64,000 bases of DNA from JBAVVD01 sp049697115 (GTDB lineage: Bacteria > Acidobacteriota > Aminicenantia > Aminicenantales > UBA4085), in NCBI GenBank assembly GCA_049697115.1, contig JBAVVD010000095.1:18220-82219 (forward strand). Reading direction: 5' to 3'. The translations under genes and the position numbers were made by a program. Below are positions 17,973-26,069 of the stretch, piece after piece. The stretch's first letter is position 1. Every line of letters starts with the position of its first letter. The notes under the pieces were generated by a model. That model did no database searches. It was not told where the DNA came from and was given only the letters and a program-made list of their open reading frames with translations.

Positions 17973-18056
17973 CAACAGCATCAACCTGACGCGGATTAGC
18001 CGCATCAGGTTTTTTGGCATCGGTGATTGCTCGCGCAGGTTATGCAAATCGTTAGA
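17967..18056 (+). other. integron attC-like recombination site
   Basis: The architecture of an integron cassette attC is present. R'' is GTCTAAC (17967-17973, fits RYYYAAC and contains the TAA stop of the preceding frame). L'' is GCATcAACCTG (17978-17988). L' is CAGGTTATGC (18036-18045). R' is GTTAGAA (18051-18057, one mismatch to GTTRRRY). R''/R' and L''/L' are complementary, with a single unpaired C in L'' that mimics the extrahelical base used by IntI; the stem continues with CGCG/CGCG. The next gene starts 24 bp after the site, as in cassette arrays. No integrase or second site was found. An alternative reading is a terminator: CCTGACGCGG / CCGCATCAGG then T6 at 17985-18015. Confidence 0.6.
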
Positions 18057-18079
18057 AGGCTGAAAGAGAAGTCTCAGTT

Positions 18080-18745
18080 ATGGACCAAAACATCGAACAT
18101 ACAGAGTTAATAAATAAACGCAAATGGGACTTAAGAGCAGCCACATTCAGCCAAAAGCGCTTTGATTACTTTCGCTGGATGCAGAAGAGGGCCATACGAC
18201 TCATCGACTTAAGACCCGGCATCCATTTCCTCGACATTGGTTGCGGTACGGGGTGGGCTGTGCGTTACGTTGCCAGCCTTCTGCGGTATGAGGGTGAGTT
18301 CTACGGCATCGATATTTCCAAAGCCATGATTGAAATAGCTCGGGTTCAATCTCATAACTTTAGGAACGTGCATTTTTATGGGGCTAATGCCGAGCAGCTT
18401 CCTCTCGATAGCGAATATGTTGACTGCGCCATTTGCACCAATTCTTTTCATCACTATTTGAATCCATCTAAAGCCTTGGCCGAGATTCACCGCGTCCTGG
18501 CAGCAGACAGCCGCATACATATCATGGATTTGACCACTGATGATTTTCTCATGAGATTCATTGACGACCTGTTCAGAAAGAAAGAGCGCGAACACGTTAA
18601 GTTCTATGGCAGTAAGGGATACCAGGATATGTTTGAGGCGGCACAGCTAAAATACCTAGGCAGTAAATTGCTTGTGTACCCCATTAAAGTCCACATAGCA
18701 AAGAAACAATCGCCAACGTTGGTTCAACCTCAGCCGAGATATTAG
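18080..18745 (+). CDS. class I SAM-dependent methyltransferase (UbiE/Methyltransf_11 type)
   Basis: A 221-residue Rossmann methyltransferase: FLDIGCGTGWAVRYVA (SAM motif I), GIDISKAMIEIA (acidic residue to the ribose), ANAEQLPLDSEYVDCAIC (motif post I/II) and ALAEIHRVLAADSRIHIMDL (motif III). No substrate domain is visible. It follows directly after the attC-like site and could be a cassette gene. SD is weak (GAGAAG). No neighbour points to a pathway. Confidence 0.85.
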   Translation: MDQNIEHTELINKRKWDLRAATFSQKRFDYFRWMQKRAIRLIDLRPGIHFLDIGCGTGWAVRYVASLLRYEGEFYGIDISKAMIEIARVQSHNFRNVHFYGANAEQLPLDSEYVDCAICTNSFHHYLNPSKALAEIHRVLAADSRIHIMDLTTDDFLMRFIDDLFRKKEREHVKFYGSKGYQDMFEAAQLKYLGSKLLVYPIKVHIAKKQSPTLVQPQPRY

Positions 18746-18982
18746 GCTCGTCTACACCCTCAGAAGTGACAATGATGCCGAAAACGCTCTTTCGAGGGTG
18801 CCGCCGACTGGCTTCGTCTCGATGCGCTCGGCTCGCCTGCAGGTGAACCGCACTGTTCACCGAGAGAGAAAACTCAAAGCTATTTGATTATTCAGGTGAA
18901 ATATATTTGATTTTGGCCAAATGTTCCATTAGTATTAAAATTCCTTTTTCATGGCCTGAAAAAAAACGTGAGGAGGAATTCC
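18746..18982. other. intergenic between methyltransferase and cysteine-desulfurase-like gene
   Basis: First half GC-rich (short inverted repeats around 18,785-18,850 such as CTCGGCTCGCC), second half AT-rich and likely to hold the promoter of the next gene. I cannot fix -35 and -10 boxes with confidence. It marks the edge of the mosaic island. Confidence 0.3.
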
Positions 18983-20149
18983 ATGGAAAAGTTCATTTTT
19001 CTCGATAATGCCGCCACTTCCTTTCCAAAACCAGAAGAAGTCTATACATATATGGATCAATTTTATCGAAAATATGGAGTCAATCCGGGACGATCCGGAT
19101 ACGATATGTGCCTGGAAGTCGGAGAAATGGTGGAAGACACCCGGAAGATGCTGACGCGATTCTTTAACGGGAATGATCCCAACCGGCTTTGTTTCTCTTA
19201 CAATTCGACGGACGCCCTGAATCTCATCATTTTTGGAGTTCTCCAGCCCGGAGACCACGCCATCACAACCACTCTGGATCATAATTCTGTCCTGAGACCT
19301 CTTTACCATTTGGAGAAATTCAACGGCGTGGAAGTCGACCACATCCCTTTCAACGGCCAGGGATTTGTCGATCCGGACGACTTCCCCAAAAAATTCAAAA
19401 AAAACACAAAGCTTGTCATTATCAACCACGCTTCCAACGTAGTCGGCACGGTTCAACCCATCAAAGAAATCGGCCGGTACTGTCGGGAGCGAGGAATTAT
19501 TTTTGCGATCGATGCCTCTCAATCATCAGGAAAAATTCCGATTGACATCGAAGAAGATTATATCGACATCCTGGCGTTCACCGGTCACAAATCCCTTCTT
19601 GGCCCTACGGGAATTGGAGGCCTTTATGTGAGAGAAGGCATTGAAATCAGGCATACTCGAGCCGGAGGCACAGGTGTCCGCTCCGCGGTCCGGACTCATC
19701 TTGAGGAGTATCCTTACCGGCTCGAATACGGAACGCTGAATGTCCTGGGTGTGGCGGGGCTTCATGCCGGCTTGAAATGGATAGAAAACAAGGGTCTCAC
19801 TGAAATCCATGCCTTGGAGATGAAGCTCCATATGCGGCTCGTCAGCGGGCTGAAAGAGATTGAGAATGTGACACTCTACTGTCAGGAAGACCTCCGTGAC
19901 CATATCAGCGTGATGTGCTTCAATATCAATTGATTAGAAGCCCGCGATACGGGCACTCTGCTCGATGTGGATTACTCTATTGCCAGTCGGACCGGCCTCC
20001 ACTGCGCCCCTCTCATTCATGAGCAACTGGGGACGGATAAAATTCACGGCACCGTCAGATTTGGAGTGGGGCCGTTCAATACGGAAGAAGACATTTTCTC
20101 GGCCATCCAGGCTGTCAGGGAAATTGCCACTCTCAAATCGAAAAGTTAA
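18983..20149 (+). pseudogene. cysteine-desulfurase-like class V aminotransferase interrupted by in-frame TGA
   Basis: A PLP enzyme of the cysteine desulfurase family: FLDNAATSFPKP at the start, FAIDASQSSG (Asp to PLP) and FTGHKSLLGPTGIGG (Schiff-base lysine). AGGAGG lies six bases before the ATG at 18983. The frame is stopped by TGA at 19931-19933 (codon 317), yet continues in the same frame to a TAA at 20147-20149. The second part is LEARDTGTLLDVDYSIASR then TGLHCAPLIHEQLG, which holds the active-site Cys. Relatives have Gly at the stop position, so GGA to TGA explains it. It is a nonsense mutation, recoding or an assembly error; without read-through the enzyme lacks its nucleophile. Confidence 0.8.
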
Positions 20150-20168
20150 GTTAATCCTCGCTATTGAC

Positions 20169-20489
20169 CTAGACACACCCATCCGGTTTGGGAAGCCCGG
20201 CGACTTTACAAGCTCCTTTGGCCGGGCCTGAAGGGAAAAGGTTATAGATATATTTCAAGGCAAAGCCCGTTGTCTGACAGATTTTTCTGACAATTGGCGC
20301 GAGGTCCTTTTCCAGATAATAATTTCTGATGTAATGGATAACGGCCCAATGGTCTTCAGTGAGCTGGTCGATACTCTCTTCCAGCCGTGCCAGGACCTCC
20401 GCGACATCTTTATTCCATTCTTCCGGACGGACTAAAAATCCCTCTGCGTTAATCTCAATCTTTTTATCTTTGACATCAATCTCCGGCAT
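20169..20489 (-). CDS. dsrC: DsrC/TusE-family sulfur carrier with both C-terminal cysteines
   Basis: A 106-residue DsrC protein. The C-terminal arm reads FPSGPAKGACKVAGLPKPDG, then Cys-Val at the end. It has both conserved cysteines, Cys94 and the penultimate Cys105 with ten residues between, as in true DsrC partners of dissimilatory sulfite reductase; TusE-type relatives keep only the last one. It would carry a trisulfide between DsrAB and the DsrMKJOP membrane complex, or serve sulfur relay. No dsrAB is in the window. It is convergent with the cysteine-desulfurase-like gene (19 bp apart), so a sulfur-transfer theme is likely. SD GAGG precedes the ATG. Confidence 0.92.
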   Translation of the reverse strand: MPEIDVKDKKIEINAEGFLVRPEEWNKDVAEVLARLEESIDQLTEDHWAVIHYIRNYYLEKDLAPIVRKICQTTGFALKYIYNLFPSGPAKGACKVAGLPKPDGCV

Positions 20490-20666
20490 AGTTTTTCCTC
20501 TCTATGATGCAACTATAAGTTTTAACTTATATCACAGTGGGCGCTCCAAGGGCCAGTTATTTTCAGATTCCGTAAGCCAACTCATTAAAAATATAAGATC
20601 ATTCGGCCAGGGGAATGTAGTGAAGAAGGTCGTAGGAAGGCGGAACATAAGCATCACTCAATAGGT

Positions 20667-20745
20667 GACCTTAGAGTTCCTGTGTATTCTCAACCAAATC
20701 CACCCGTCCCCCTGGGTTTTCGAACACACAGGAACTCTCCAGGTC
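20667..20745. repeat. 79-bp inverted repeat / large hairpin
   Basis: AGAGTTCCTGTGT (20673-20685) is perfectly repeated in inverted form as ACACAGGAACTCT (20726-20738). The arms extend, after a one- or two-base mismatch, with GACCT (20667-20671) and AGGTC (20741-20745). The loop is about 40 nt. There is no T run on either side, so this is not an ordinary terminator. It could be an operator, an RNA structure or a small mobile remnant. Confidence 0.7.
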
Positions 20746-20781
20746 CCAAATGAATTTCTATCTGGTCTCTCCCATGAAGCA

Positions 20782-20811
20782 TTAATGTCATTCCGGTAAA
20801 AATGTTATAAT
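20782..20811 (+). promoter_or_regulatory. sigma-70-type promoter
   Basis: TTAATG (20782-20787), 18-bp spacer, consensus TATAAT (20806-20811), 31 bp before the ATG of the membrane protein gene, which also has GGAGG at 20829-20833. Confidence 0.5.
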
Positions 20812-20842
20812 GCGGAGAGATTAAAAGTGGAGGTTTTTTCTG

Positions 20843-21592
20843 ATGAAAAAAATATGGACCTGGCGGCTATCAATGTTTCTGATCCTCATCTCCGCTTCCT
20901 TTCTTGTCTATACCCTTCACTATTCCATCTTCCATGACCTGCATCACATTTTTATCTATCTCATCGGTGATATCGGATTTCTCTTTCTGGATGTCCTTCT
21001 GGTTATTCTGCTGATTGAACGCGTCCTGGCCCAGAGAGAAAAACGGGCGATCATGAAAAAGCTGAATATGGTGATCGGCACTTTCTTCAGCGAAGTGGGG
21101 CTGGAGTTCTTGAAGAAAATCTCTGAGTTCGTGCACAACTCGGAAAACCTCGCTCGAAGCCTCTCCATCAGCCCTCACTGGGACAAAAGAGACTTTCAAA
21201 AAGCCATGCAGGCGGCCCAAAATTTCTCCTACGAGATTCGCGTCTCTCCACCCGAACTGCTCGCCCTTCGCCAGTTCCTCCATGAGCAAAGGCCTTTTTT
21301 GCTCCGCCTCTTGGAAAATCCGAATTTGCTCGAACACGACCGCTTCACGGACCTGCTCTGGGCCGTGTTCCATTTGGCCGAGGAACTGGACTTTCGCGGC
21401 GATCAACTGGAACACCTTCCCGAAAGCGATTCCCAGCATCTGGCCGGAGATCTCAAGCGGGCTTATTCTCAAATCACAAGCGAATGGCTGGCCTACACAA
21501 TGCACCTTAAACAGAGCTATCCCTTCCTGTTTTCACTGGCCGCCCGGATTAATCCTTTCAATCTCAGGCCATCTCCGATTATCCAGTCCTGA
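20843..21592 (+). CDS. two-helix membrane protein of unknown function
   Basis: A 249-residue protein with two N-terminal membrane helices (about 8-28 and 38-62, FIYLIGDIGFLFLDVLLVIL) and a soluble alpha-helical C-terminal domain with no signature I know. The hairpin membrane anchor followed by a short conserved stretch (ERVLAQREKRAIMKKLN) and helical domain resembles a conserved hypothetical family. No catalytic motif seen. Well-formed promoter and SD suggest it is expressed alone. Confidence 0.8.
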   Translation: MKKIWTWRLSMFLILISASFLVYTLHYSIFHDLHHIFIYLIGDIGFLFLDVLLVILLIERVLAQREKRAIMKKLNMVIGTFFSEVGLEFLKKISEFVHNSENLARSLSISPHWDKRDFQKAMQAAQNFSYEIRVSPPELLALRQFLHEQRPFLLRLLENPNLLEHDRFTDLLWAVFHLAEELDFRGDQLEHLPESDSQHLAGDLKRAYSQITSEWLAYTMHLKQSYPFLFSLAARINPFNLRPSPIIQS

Positions 21593-21854
21593 AAAGCCGG
21601 AACTCTTATGCGGTGCGGAGGCCGCCACATCCGGCGTTCCAACAGGGCCGGTTGTCGGAGGATATTTTTTATCTTCCGACTCCGCTTCCCGCGCAGAAGT
21701 TCAATTTGCGGACAAAAAAGATCCATCCAAATCCGTGATATCTGAAGGGCTAGGAGTATGTGGCGAAGAAGGCCTTGCAAAAAAGATCATTTGGCAGATG
21801 GGGATGTCTCAATTATAATAGATTTTCTAATAAGATTCTTTAAAGGAGGACGCC
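21593..21854. other. intergenic, no gene seen
   Basis: Short GC-rich region without a supported reading frame. AAGGAGGA at 21843-21850 is the ribosome binding site of the next gene. Confidence 0.3.
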
Positions 21855-22931
21855 TTGGTTATACGCCATCTCAAACATCTTGTTCTTGGCCTTTTCTCTT
21901 TAGCTCTGGCTTCTTCTCTGACGGCCCGACAGGCCCAGGCGCCGGCGGCGCTCTCTCTCAAGGAACTTATAGAGAAAAACATCCAGTTTTCCGGAGGTAG
22001 GGAAAAGATTGCCCAAATCCAGAATTTCTCATTCCGAACAGGACCGGCGGCTTATACCTGCACTCCCAGAGGCCAGTTGAAGATTGTTATCGGCAGAGAA
22101 CCCGTAATCACAGAAGTGATCCTAGTCAATCCGGATCAAGTGCAGCGCAACTACTTTCATGAAACGAGCGAGATCTTAGGTCTTCAGGGCGCCATCTTAC
22201 AGGCCCAGGCCAGGCTTTACAGTGGACTTTTCACCCTTCTGCAATTTGAAAATGATTTGCAATATTCAGGTTTGAAAACATTTGGCCCGGAGAAATTCCA
22301 TCACCTGGAGACAAAAATCGGAGAACTCAATATCGGTTTCTATCTCCTTCCGGATAACTTTGCTCTCAAAAGAGCCGTTTTCCAGAGCGTATCCTCTGAA
22401 GGAAACAAACTGGAGATAAACTGTGACTTTGGCCCTTTTGAAGAAATCGAGGGCTTTAAAATGCCGCTCTCCTGGTTCAGCTCTCAGGTTGGAACGCGCG
22501 GTATCCTCTATGAGGTGACAGGCTTGAAATTCAATCAACCGCTGGAAGAGGATTTTTTTACTAAACTCGAAGTCCAGGTGGGCGAAGTGGAAACCGGCCC
22601 CGGCCTATTGAAAGGAAATGTCCTGGCTTTCAATACCCAGCGGAACATCCTGTCTATCTCAACAAACTGGAGAAAAAGTGATGCAGAAAGAGCCGGCCTG
22701 AAAACCCATGACGCATTGGTCCTCAGTATCGAGGGTACGGAGACAGAGCTTGTCTTCTACGCCTCACCCAATGAACTCCCGTCACAGAGCGAAATGGCCG
22801 GAGGCGCTCAAATGATGTATTTCAACCCGCGCGGCTTGGAGACCTACGTCATTACTTTCTTTGCGACGGATTTCTCTCCAATATCCGAAAAACTCAAATC
22901 CCTGGGGCCTATTCAAGTAAAGAAAAAATAA
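21855..22931 (+). CDS. exported protein of unknown function
   Basis: 358 residues with a clear signal peptide (HLVLGLFSLALASSLTARQAQA). The mature part begins LKELIEKNIQFSGGREKIAQIQNFSF, a pattern seen at the start of LolA-like or outer-membrane sorting protein folds in which a beta-sheet half barrel binds lipid; this is only a resemblance. The rest is beta-rich with no Cys clusters or catalytic motif. Start is TTG, five bases after AAGGAGGA. It is 14 bp upstream of the aldo/keto reductase and probably in one operon with it and the MBL hydrolase, all three exported. Confidence 0.75.
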   Translation: MVIRHLKHLVLGLFSLALASSLTARQAQAPAALSLKELIEKNIQFSGGREKIAQIQNFSFRTGPAAYTCTPRGQLKIVIGREPVITEVILVNPDQVQRNYFHETSEILGLQGAILQAQARLYSGLFTLLQFENDLQYSGLKTFGPEKFHHLETKIGELNIGFYLLPDNFALKRAVFQSVSSEGNKLEINCDFGPFEEIEGFKMPLSWFSSQVGTRGILYEVTGLKFNQPLEEDFFTKLEVQVGEVETGPGLLKGNVLAFNTQRNILSISTNWRKSDAERAGLKTHDALVLSIEGTETELVFYASPNELPSQSEMAGGAQMMYFNPRGLETYVITFFATDFSPISEKLKSLGPIQVKKK

Positions 22932-22945
22932 AAAAGGAGAAACAC

Positions 22946-24133
22946 ATGTCTCGATTAAATAGAAGAAACTTTATCGCCGCCTTCACATCCGGTGTTGTCG
23001 GACTGGGGCTGCCTAAAAGTATCAAAGCAGAGACAACAAAACTCGCTTCTCTCCAGAACCAGACCTCAACTCCCAGGATCCGGAAGTTCAATCTCCTCGG
23101 AACAACCGGCCTGAAGATCTCTGATGTGAGCTGCGGCGCTATATCCCTTTTTGAGCCCAATGTCCTGAGGTATGCCTATGAGTGCGGAGTAAACTATTTT
23201 GACACGGCCGAGGGCTATCTCCGGATGAAGGGCGAAGTTTACGTCAGCCAGGGATTGAAAGAGGTCAGAGACAAGGTCATCATCACCACCAAACATCCTT
23301 ATGACTTCGACCAAAAAATTGATAAGGCCTCCATCCTCCGCCGGGTGGAAGCCAGTCTCAAGCGCCTCCAGACCGATACTGTTGATATCGCCATGGTCCA
23401 TAACATCTCCGACCTTTCTCCCCTCCTCCAGAGTGAGGAAATGCTTTCCGCCTACGCACAGCTCAAACAGGAAGGCAAAATTCGCTTCACTGGATTCTCC
23501 ACCCACAACCCCAAGCTCACGCTCAGGCAGGCCCTGGAAACAGACTTTGCCCAGGTCATCCTGTTTATTTACAGCCATATGGAAGGCAGGGAAATCGAGC
23601 CACTGATCAAGGCCGTCCGGCAAAAAGGAATCGGCACTGTGGCCATGAAAATTTTTGCCGGAGGCATGCAGGACAATCTCAAGGCTTTTATCAGCCCGGA
23701 AGTCAGCTATTCCCAGGCGGCCATTCGGTGGGTGATGACGAATCCGGATGTGGACTGCTGCATTCCCACCATGAGTAGCTATTCCCATGTGGAGGAGTAT
23801 GTGGCGGCCTCAGGTCAATCGCTGAAAAGAGCGGATTTAAATGCTATTGCCAGCTATAGGAAACAGGCCGGACCTCTCTACTGCCGCGTGAGCTGCCAGA
23901 AATGCCTGCCCGCCTGCCCGCATCAGGTCGCCATCAATGAAGTCCTCCGCTATGCCATGTACTTTGAAAACTACAAGATGGAAAAGGATGCCGTCAGCCA
24001 CTATGCGGATCTCGACAACAGCCGGAAACCCTTGATCTGCTCTTCCTGTTCCGGCTACTGCGAGAGCTCCTGCCCTTACGGGCTTAAAATCAAGCAGCGG
24101 CTCATCCATTCCCACGAGATTCTCACGGGATAA
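22946..24133 (+). CDS. Tat-exported aldo/keto reductase with C-terminal Fe-S motifs
   Basis: A 395-residue protein. The Tat signal is NRRNFIAAFTSG followed by a hydrophobic stretch. The aldo/keto reductase barrel keeps the catalytic tetrad pattern: YFDTAEGY (Asp, Tyr), ITTKHP (Lys) and MVHN (His). The C-terminal tail has CRVSCQKCLPACP and CSSCSGYCESSCP, two ferredoxin-like cysteine groups that could hold [4Fe-4S] clusters. Such AKR-ferredoxin proteins are common in anaerobes; the substrate is unknown. Export via Tat fits a folded cofactor-bearing redox enzyme. SD AGGAG six bases before ATG. Confidence 0.9.
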   Translation: MSRLNRRNFIAAFTSGVVGLGLPKSIKAETTKLASLQNQTSTPRIRKFNLLGTTGLKISDVSCGAISLFEPNVLRYAYECGVNYFDTAEGYLRMKGEVYVSQGLKEVRDKVIITTKHPYDFDQKIDKASILRRVEASLKRLQTDTVDIAMVHNISDLSPLLQSEEMLSAYAQLKQEGKIRFTGFSTHNPKLTLRQALETDFAQVILFIYSHMEGREIEPLIKAVRQKGIGTVAMKIFAGGMQDNLKAFISPEVSYSQAAIRWVMTNPDVDCCIPTMSSYSHVEEYVAASGQSLKRADLNAIASYRKQAGPLYCRVSCQKCLPACPHQVAINEVLRYAMYFENYKMEKDAVSHYADLDNSRKPLICSSCSGYCESSCPYGLKIKQRLIHSHEILTG

Positions 24134-24177
24134 ACGGCCGATGAATGGGTGGGATAGATTCTCGAGCTGGAGAAATA

Positions 24178-24915
24178 ATGGTTAAAATGACTTTTCCTTT
24201 TTGGCTCATAACCATCGGGCTTACTCTTCTGGGAGCCCGTCTCCAGGCCTTTGAGGAAGACATCATTTCAACCAGCCAAGGCGACCTGAGAATAACGCTC
24301 ATCGGTCACGCAACGGTGATGTTCACATTCGGAGGTAAGACTATTTATGTGGACCCCATTTCAAGTCTGGCCGACTATTCTCAATTCCCCAAGGCCAACC
24401 TCATCCTTATCACTCATGACCACGGAGACCATCTGGATCCGAAAGCCATCCAGACTCTGCGCATGCCGGAATCAAGCCTCATCTACTCAGAGAAATGCGC
24501 TGAAAAAGTCCCGAATGGAATCATCATGAAAAACGGCGATAAAAAGACCCTTCAGGGTATTGTTATAGAAGCCGTGCCCGCCTACAACATCGTCCACATG
24601 AGAAGCGAGCGCGTCCCTTACCATCTCAGGGGACTGGGGAATGGATATGTCCTCACTTTCGCTGATAAAAGAGTCTATGTGGCCGGCGACACGGAAAACA
24701 TCCCTGAGATGAAAGAGATCAAGAATATTGATGTGGCTTTTCTTCCGATGAACCTCCCTTATACCATGTCGCCGGAAATGGCGGCGGATGCAGCCAGGAT
24801 GATCCGGCCAAAGGTCCTCTACCCTTATCACTATGGCAACACAAACACCTCCACGCTGGTGGAGTTGCTCAAGGACACAAAAGAAATCGAGGTTCGGATC
24901 CGGAAAAGGAAATAA
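24178..24915 (+). CDS. exported metallo-beta-lactamase-fold hydrolase (UlaG-like)
   Basis: An MBL-fold protein with the metal motif THDHGDHLD, then a glycine- and Asp-containing VYVAGDTEN and a C-terminal His (YPYHYGN), matching the UlaG/RNase Z-like branch. An N-terminal signal peptide (FPFWLITIGLTLLGARLQAF) points to periplasmic location. I take the ATG at 24178 (GGAG upstream); an earlier start would add 11 residues. The natural substrate is not evident. It is the last gene of the exported trio and is followed by a terminator-like hairpin. Confidence 0.88.
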   Translation: MVKMTFPFWLITIGLTLLGARLQAFEEDIISTSQGDLRITLIGHATVMFTFGGKTIYVDPISSLADYSQFPKANLILITHDHGDHLDPKAIQTLRMPESSLIYSEKCAEKVPNGIIMKNGDKKTLQGIVIEAVPAYNIVHMRSERVPYHLRGLGNGYVLTFADKRVYVAGDTENIPEMKEIKNIDVAFLPMNLPYTMSPEMAADAARMIRPKVLYPYHYGNTNTSTLVELLKDTKEIEVRIRKRK

Positions 24916-24928
24916 TTTTTCGAAATCC

Positions 24929-24955
24929 CAGAGATCTCGCTCTGTTTGCTTTTTA
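24929..24955 (+). terminator. probable rho-independent terminator
   Basis: CAGAG-ATCTCG-CTCTG stem-loop (24929-24944) followed by TTTGCTTTTT. The stem is short, so strength is uncertain. Confidence 0.5.
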
Positions 24956-24993
24956 CAAATTTCTTTGGTATATATTTCATTTCCAAATTAAAG

Positions 24994-25539
24994 ATGTCGA
25001 ACTCAGTCAAAAAAACCATTTCGTGCCGCCATAAATGGGAAATTGTGAACATGCGCAGCGGATATCTGGTGATTGAGGGATGTTTCCACTGCCGGAACCG
25101 AATTTCTTTCTTTTCGGAAGAGCCGGTTCCTCCCATTGATGATTATCAAGAAGGGGAGCATTTTTGGAGCTACCTGAGCAGTTATCAGGCATCCAAGTTC
25201 GACCTTAAATGCAAAAAATGTGCGAAAGACGTCCGCCTCCCTGACGTTATGGCCATTATGTTGTGTCAAAGTTGTAATCCCGAGTGCGGCGTTTTCCAAT
25301 TGGGCGCGCAGCCGCAGAATCAGAAGGCATGGATCTATGTGGCTCTCTGCGCGAATTCCTCTCATGCATCCGGACACTGTATCTCGACAGAAGGGATTCA
25401 TGCCTTGAACGAATATTTCAATTACGGTCTGCGAGATCCTTTAAAGAAAATCATCGTTGCCCCCTGCCGGCTGCGCAAATCCGTCGATACATGTCATGGA
25501 ATTATTCTCGCGGATGTCGGATTGACAGAGTTATATTGA
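24994..25539 (+). CDS. cysteine-rich (zinc-ribbon-like) protein of unknown function
   Basis: About 181 residues from the ATG at 24994. It has several paired cysteines: CFHCRN, CKKC and CQSCNPEC, arranged like two treble-clef or zinc-ribbon units, plus a later Cys-rich region (CRLRKSVDTCHG). The start ISCRHKWEIVNMRSGYLVIEG suggests a small beta-sheet domain before the first knuckle. I do not recognise the family. It lies just before the redox locus but is separated by 130 bp and has its own start region. Confidence 0.65.
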   Translation: MSNSVKKTISCRHKWEIVNMRSGYLVIEGCFHCRNRISFFSEEPVPPIDDYQEGEHFWSYLSSYQASKFDLKCKKCAKDVRLPDVMAIMLCQSCNPECGVFQLGAQPQNQKAWIYVALCANSSHASGHCISTEGIHALNEYFNYGLRDPLKKIIVAPCRLRKSVDTCHGIILADVGLTELY

Positions 25540-25669
25540 AGAAAAGCCCATTGATGTGCTGTTCAGCCGCCGTTATGGCTGATCGATGATATATAGTGCG
25601 GATGATCATTGGAAGCCGAATGCATCATAGGATCTTTAGGATTATTATTCCAAAAAAGGAAAGGACATC

Positions 25670-25996
25670 ATGAAAATCTCCGAACTTGTCGAAAAGGCCG
25701 GCCTCAAGGCATTTAACGAATCCAGCGATAAGGACATCCTTGGAGTTTACATCTCCGATATGGTGAGTGACATCATCAACATCACGGAAGGAAATCTGCT
25801 GGTGACCTTGCAGATGCACAAGAATATCATTGCGGCGGCAAATCTTGTCGATGTCGCGGCCATCGTATTTTGCCGGAGCAAGACGCCGCCAGACGATGTG
25901 GTCGCGCTCGCCAATAAAGCCGGTATCGAGTTACTGGGATTCGACGGAGACACCTGGACGCTGGCGAAGAAGCTTTATGAGCTCGGATTAAGGTAG
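25670..25996 (+). CDS. DRTGG-domain protein (first copy)
   Basis: A 108-residue single-domain protein resembling the DRTGG domain: VYISDMVSDIINITEGNLLVT and then VAAIVFCRSKTPPDD, followed by ALANKAGIELLGFDG. DRTGG domains are thought to be ligand-sensing (CBS-like neighbours in pyrophosphatases and HPr kinase-like proteins), and small ones are known next to trimeric [FeFe]-hydrogenase genes of anaerobes. It heads the redox locus; GGAAAGGA precedes the ATG. A paralogue is at 31026-31370. Proposed role: regulatory subunit, by context. Confidence 0.8.
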   Translation: MKISELVEKAGLKAFNESSDKDILGVYISDMVSDIINITEGNLLVTLQMHKNIIAAANLVDVAAIVFCRSKTPPDDVVALANKAGIELLGFDGDTWTLAKKLYELGLR

Positions 25997-26069
25997 CGAT
26001 TTGCTCTTCCATTCCTGTCCATCTCTACAGAGAGGGCAGGAAAATTCTAGGAATTATCAAGGTTAAACC

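Larger units (their letters stand above)
20490..20842. other. divergent intergenic region dsrC / membrane protein
   Basis: Holds the upstream regions of two divergent genes, a large inverted repeat (20667-20745) and a sigma-70-like promoter (20782-20811), listed separately. No other gene or RNA is seen. Confidence 0.5.

Noticed and set aside
17985..18015. Simple rho-independent terminator (CCTGACGCGG / CCGCATCAGG, T6)
   Set aside because: Possible as a second function, but it leaves the outer complementary boxes and the extrahelical base unexplained; kept only as an alternative to attC.
19931..19933. Recoded genetic code with TGA as glycine
   Set aside because: TGA ends other genes of the window in their proper places (for example at 1829-1831 and nuoF-adjacent genes), so a global code change does not fit.
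19931..19954. Selenocysteine insertion at the TGA of the desulfurase-like gene
   Set aside because: The hairpin loop begins only 11 bases after TGA, closer than described for bacterial SECIS, and relatives have Gly here, not Cys. Not fully excluded.
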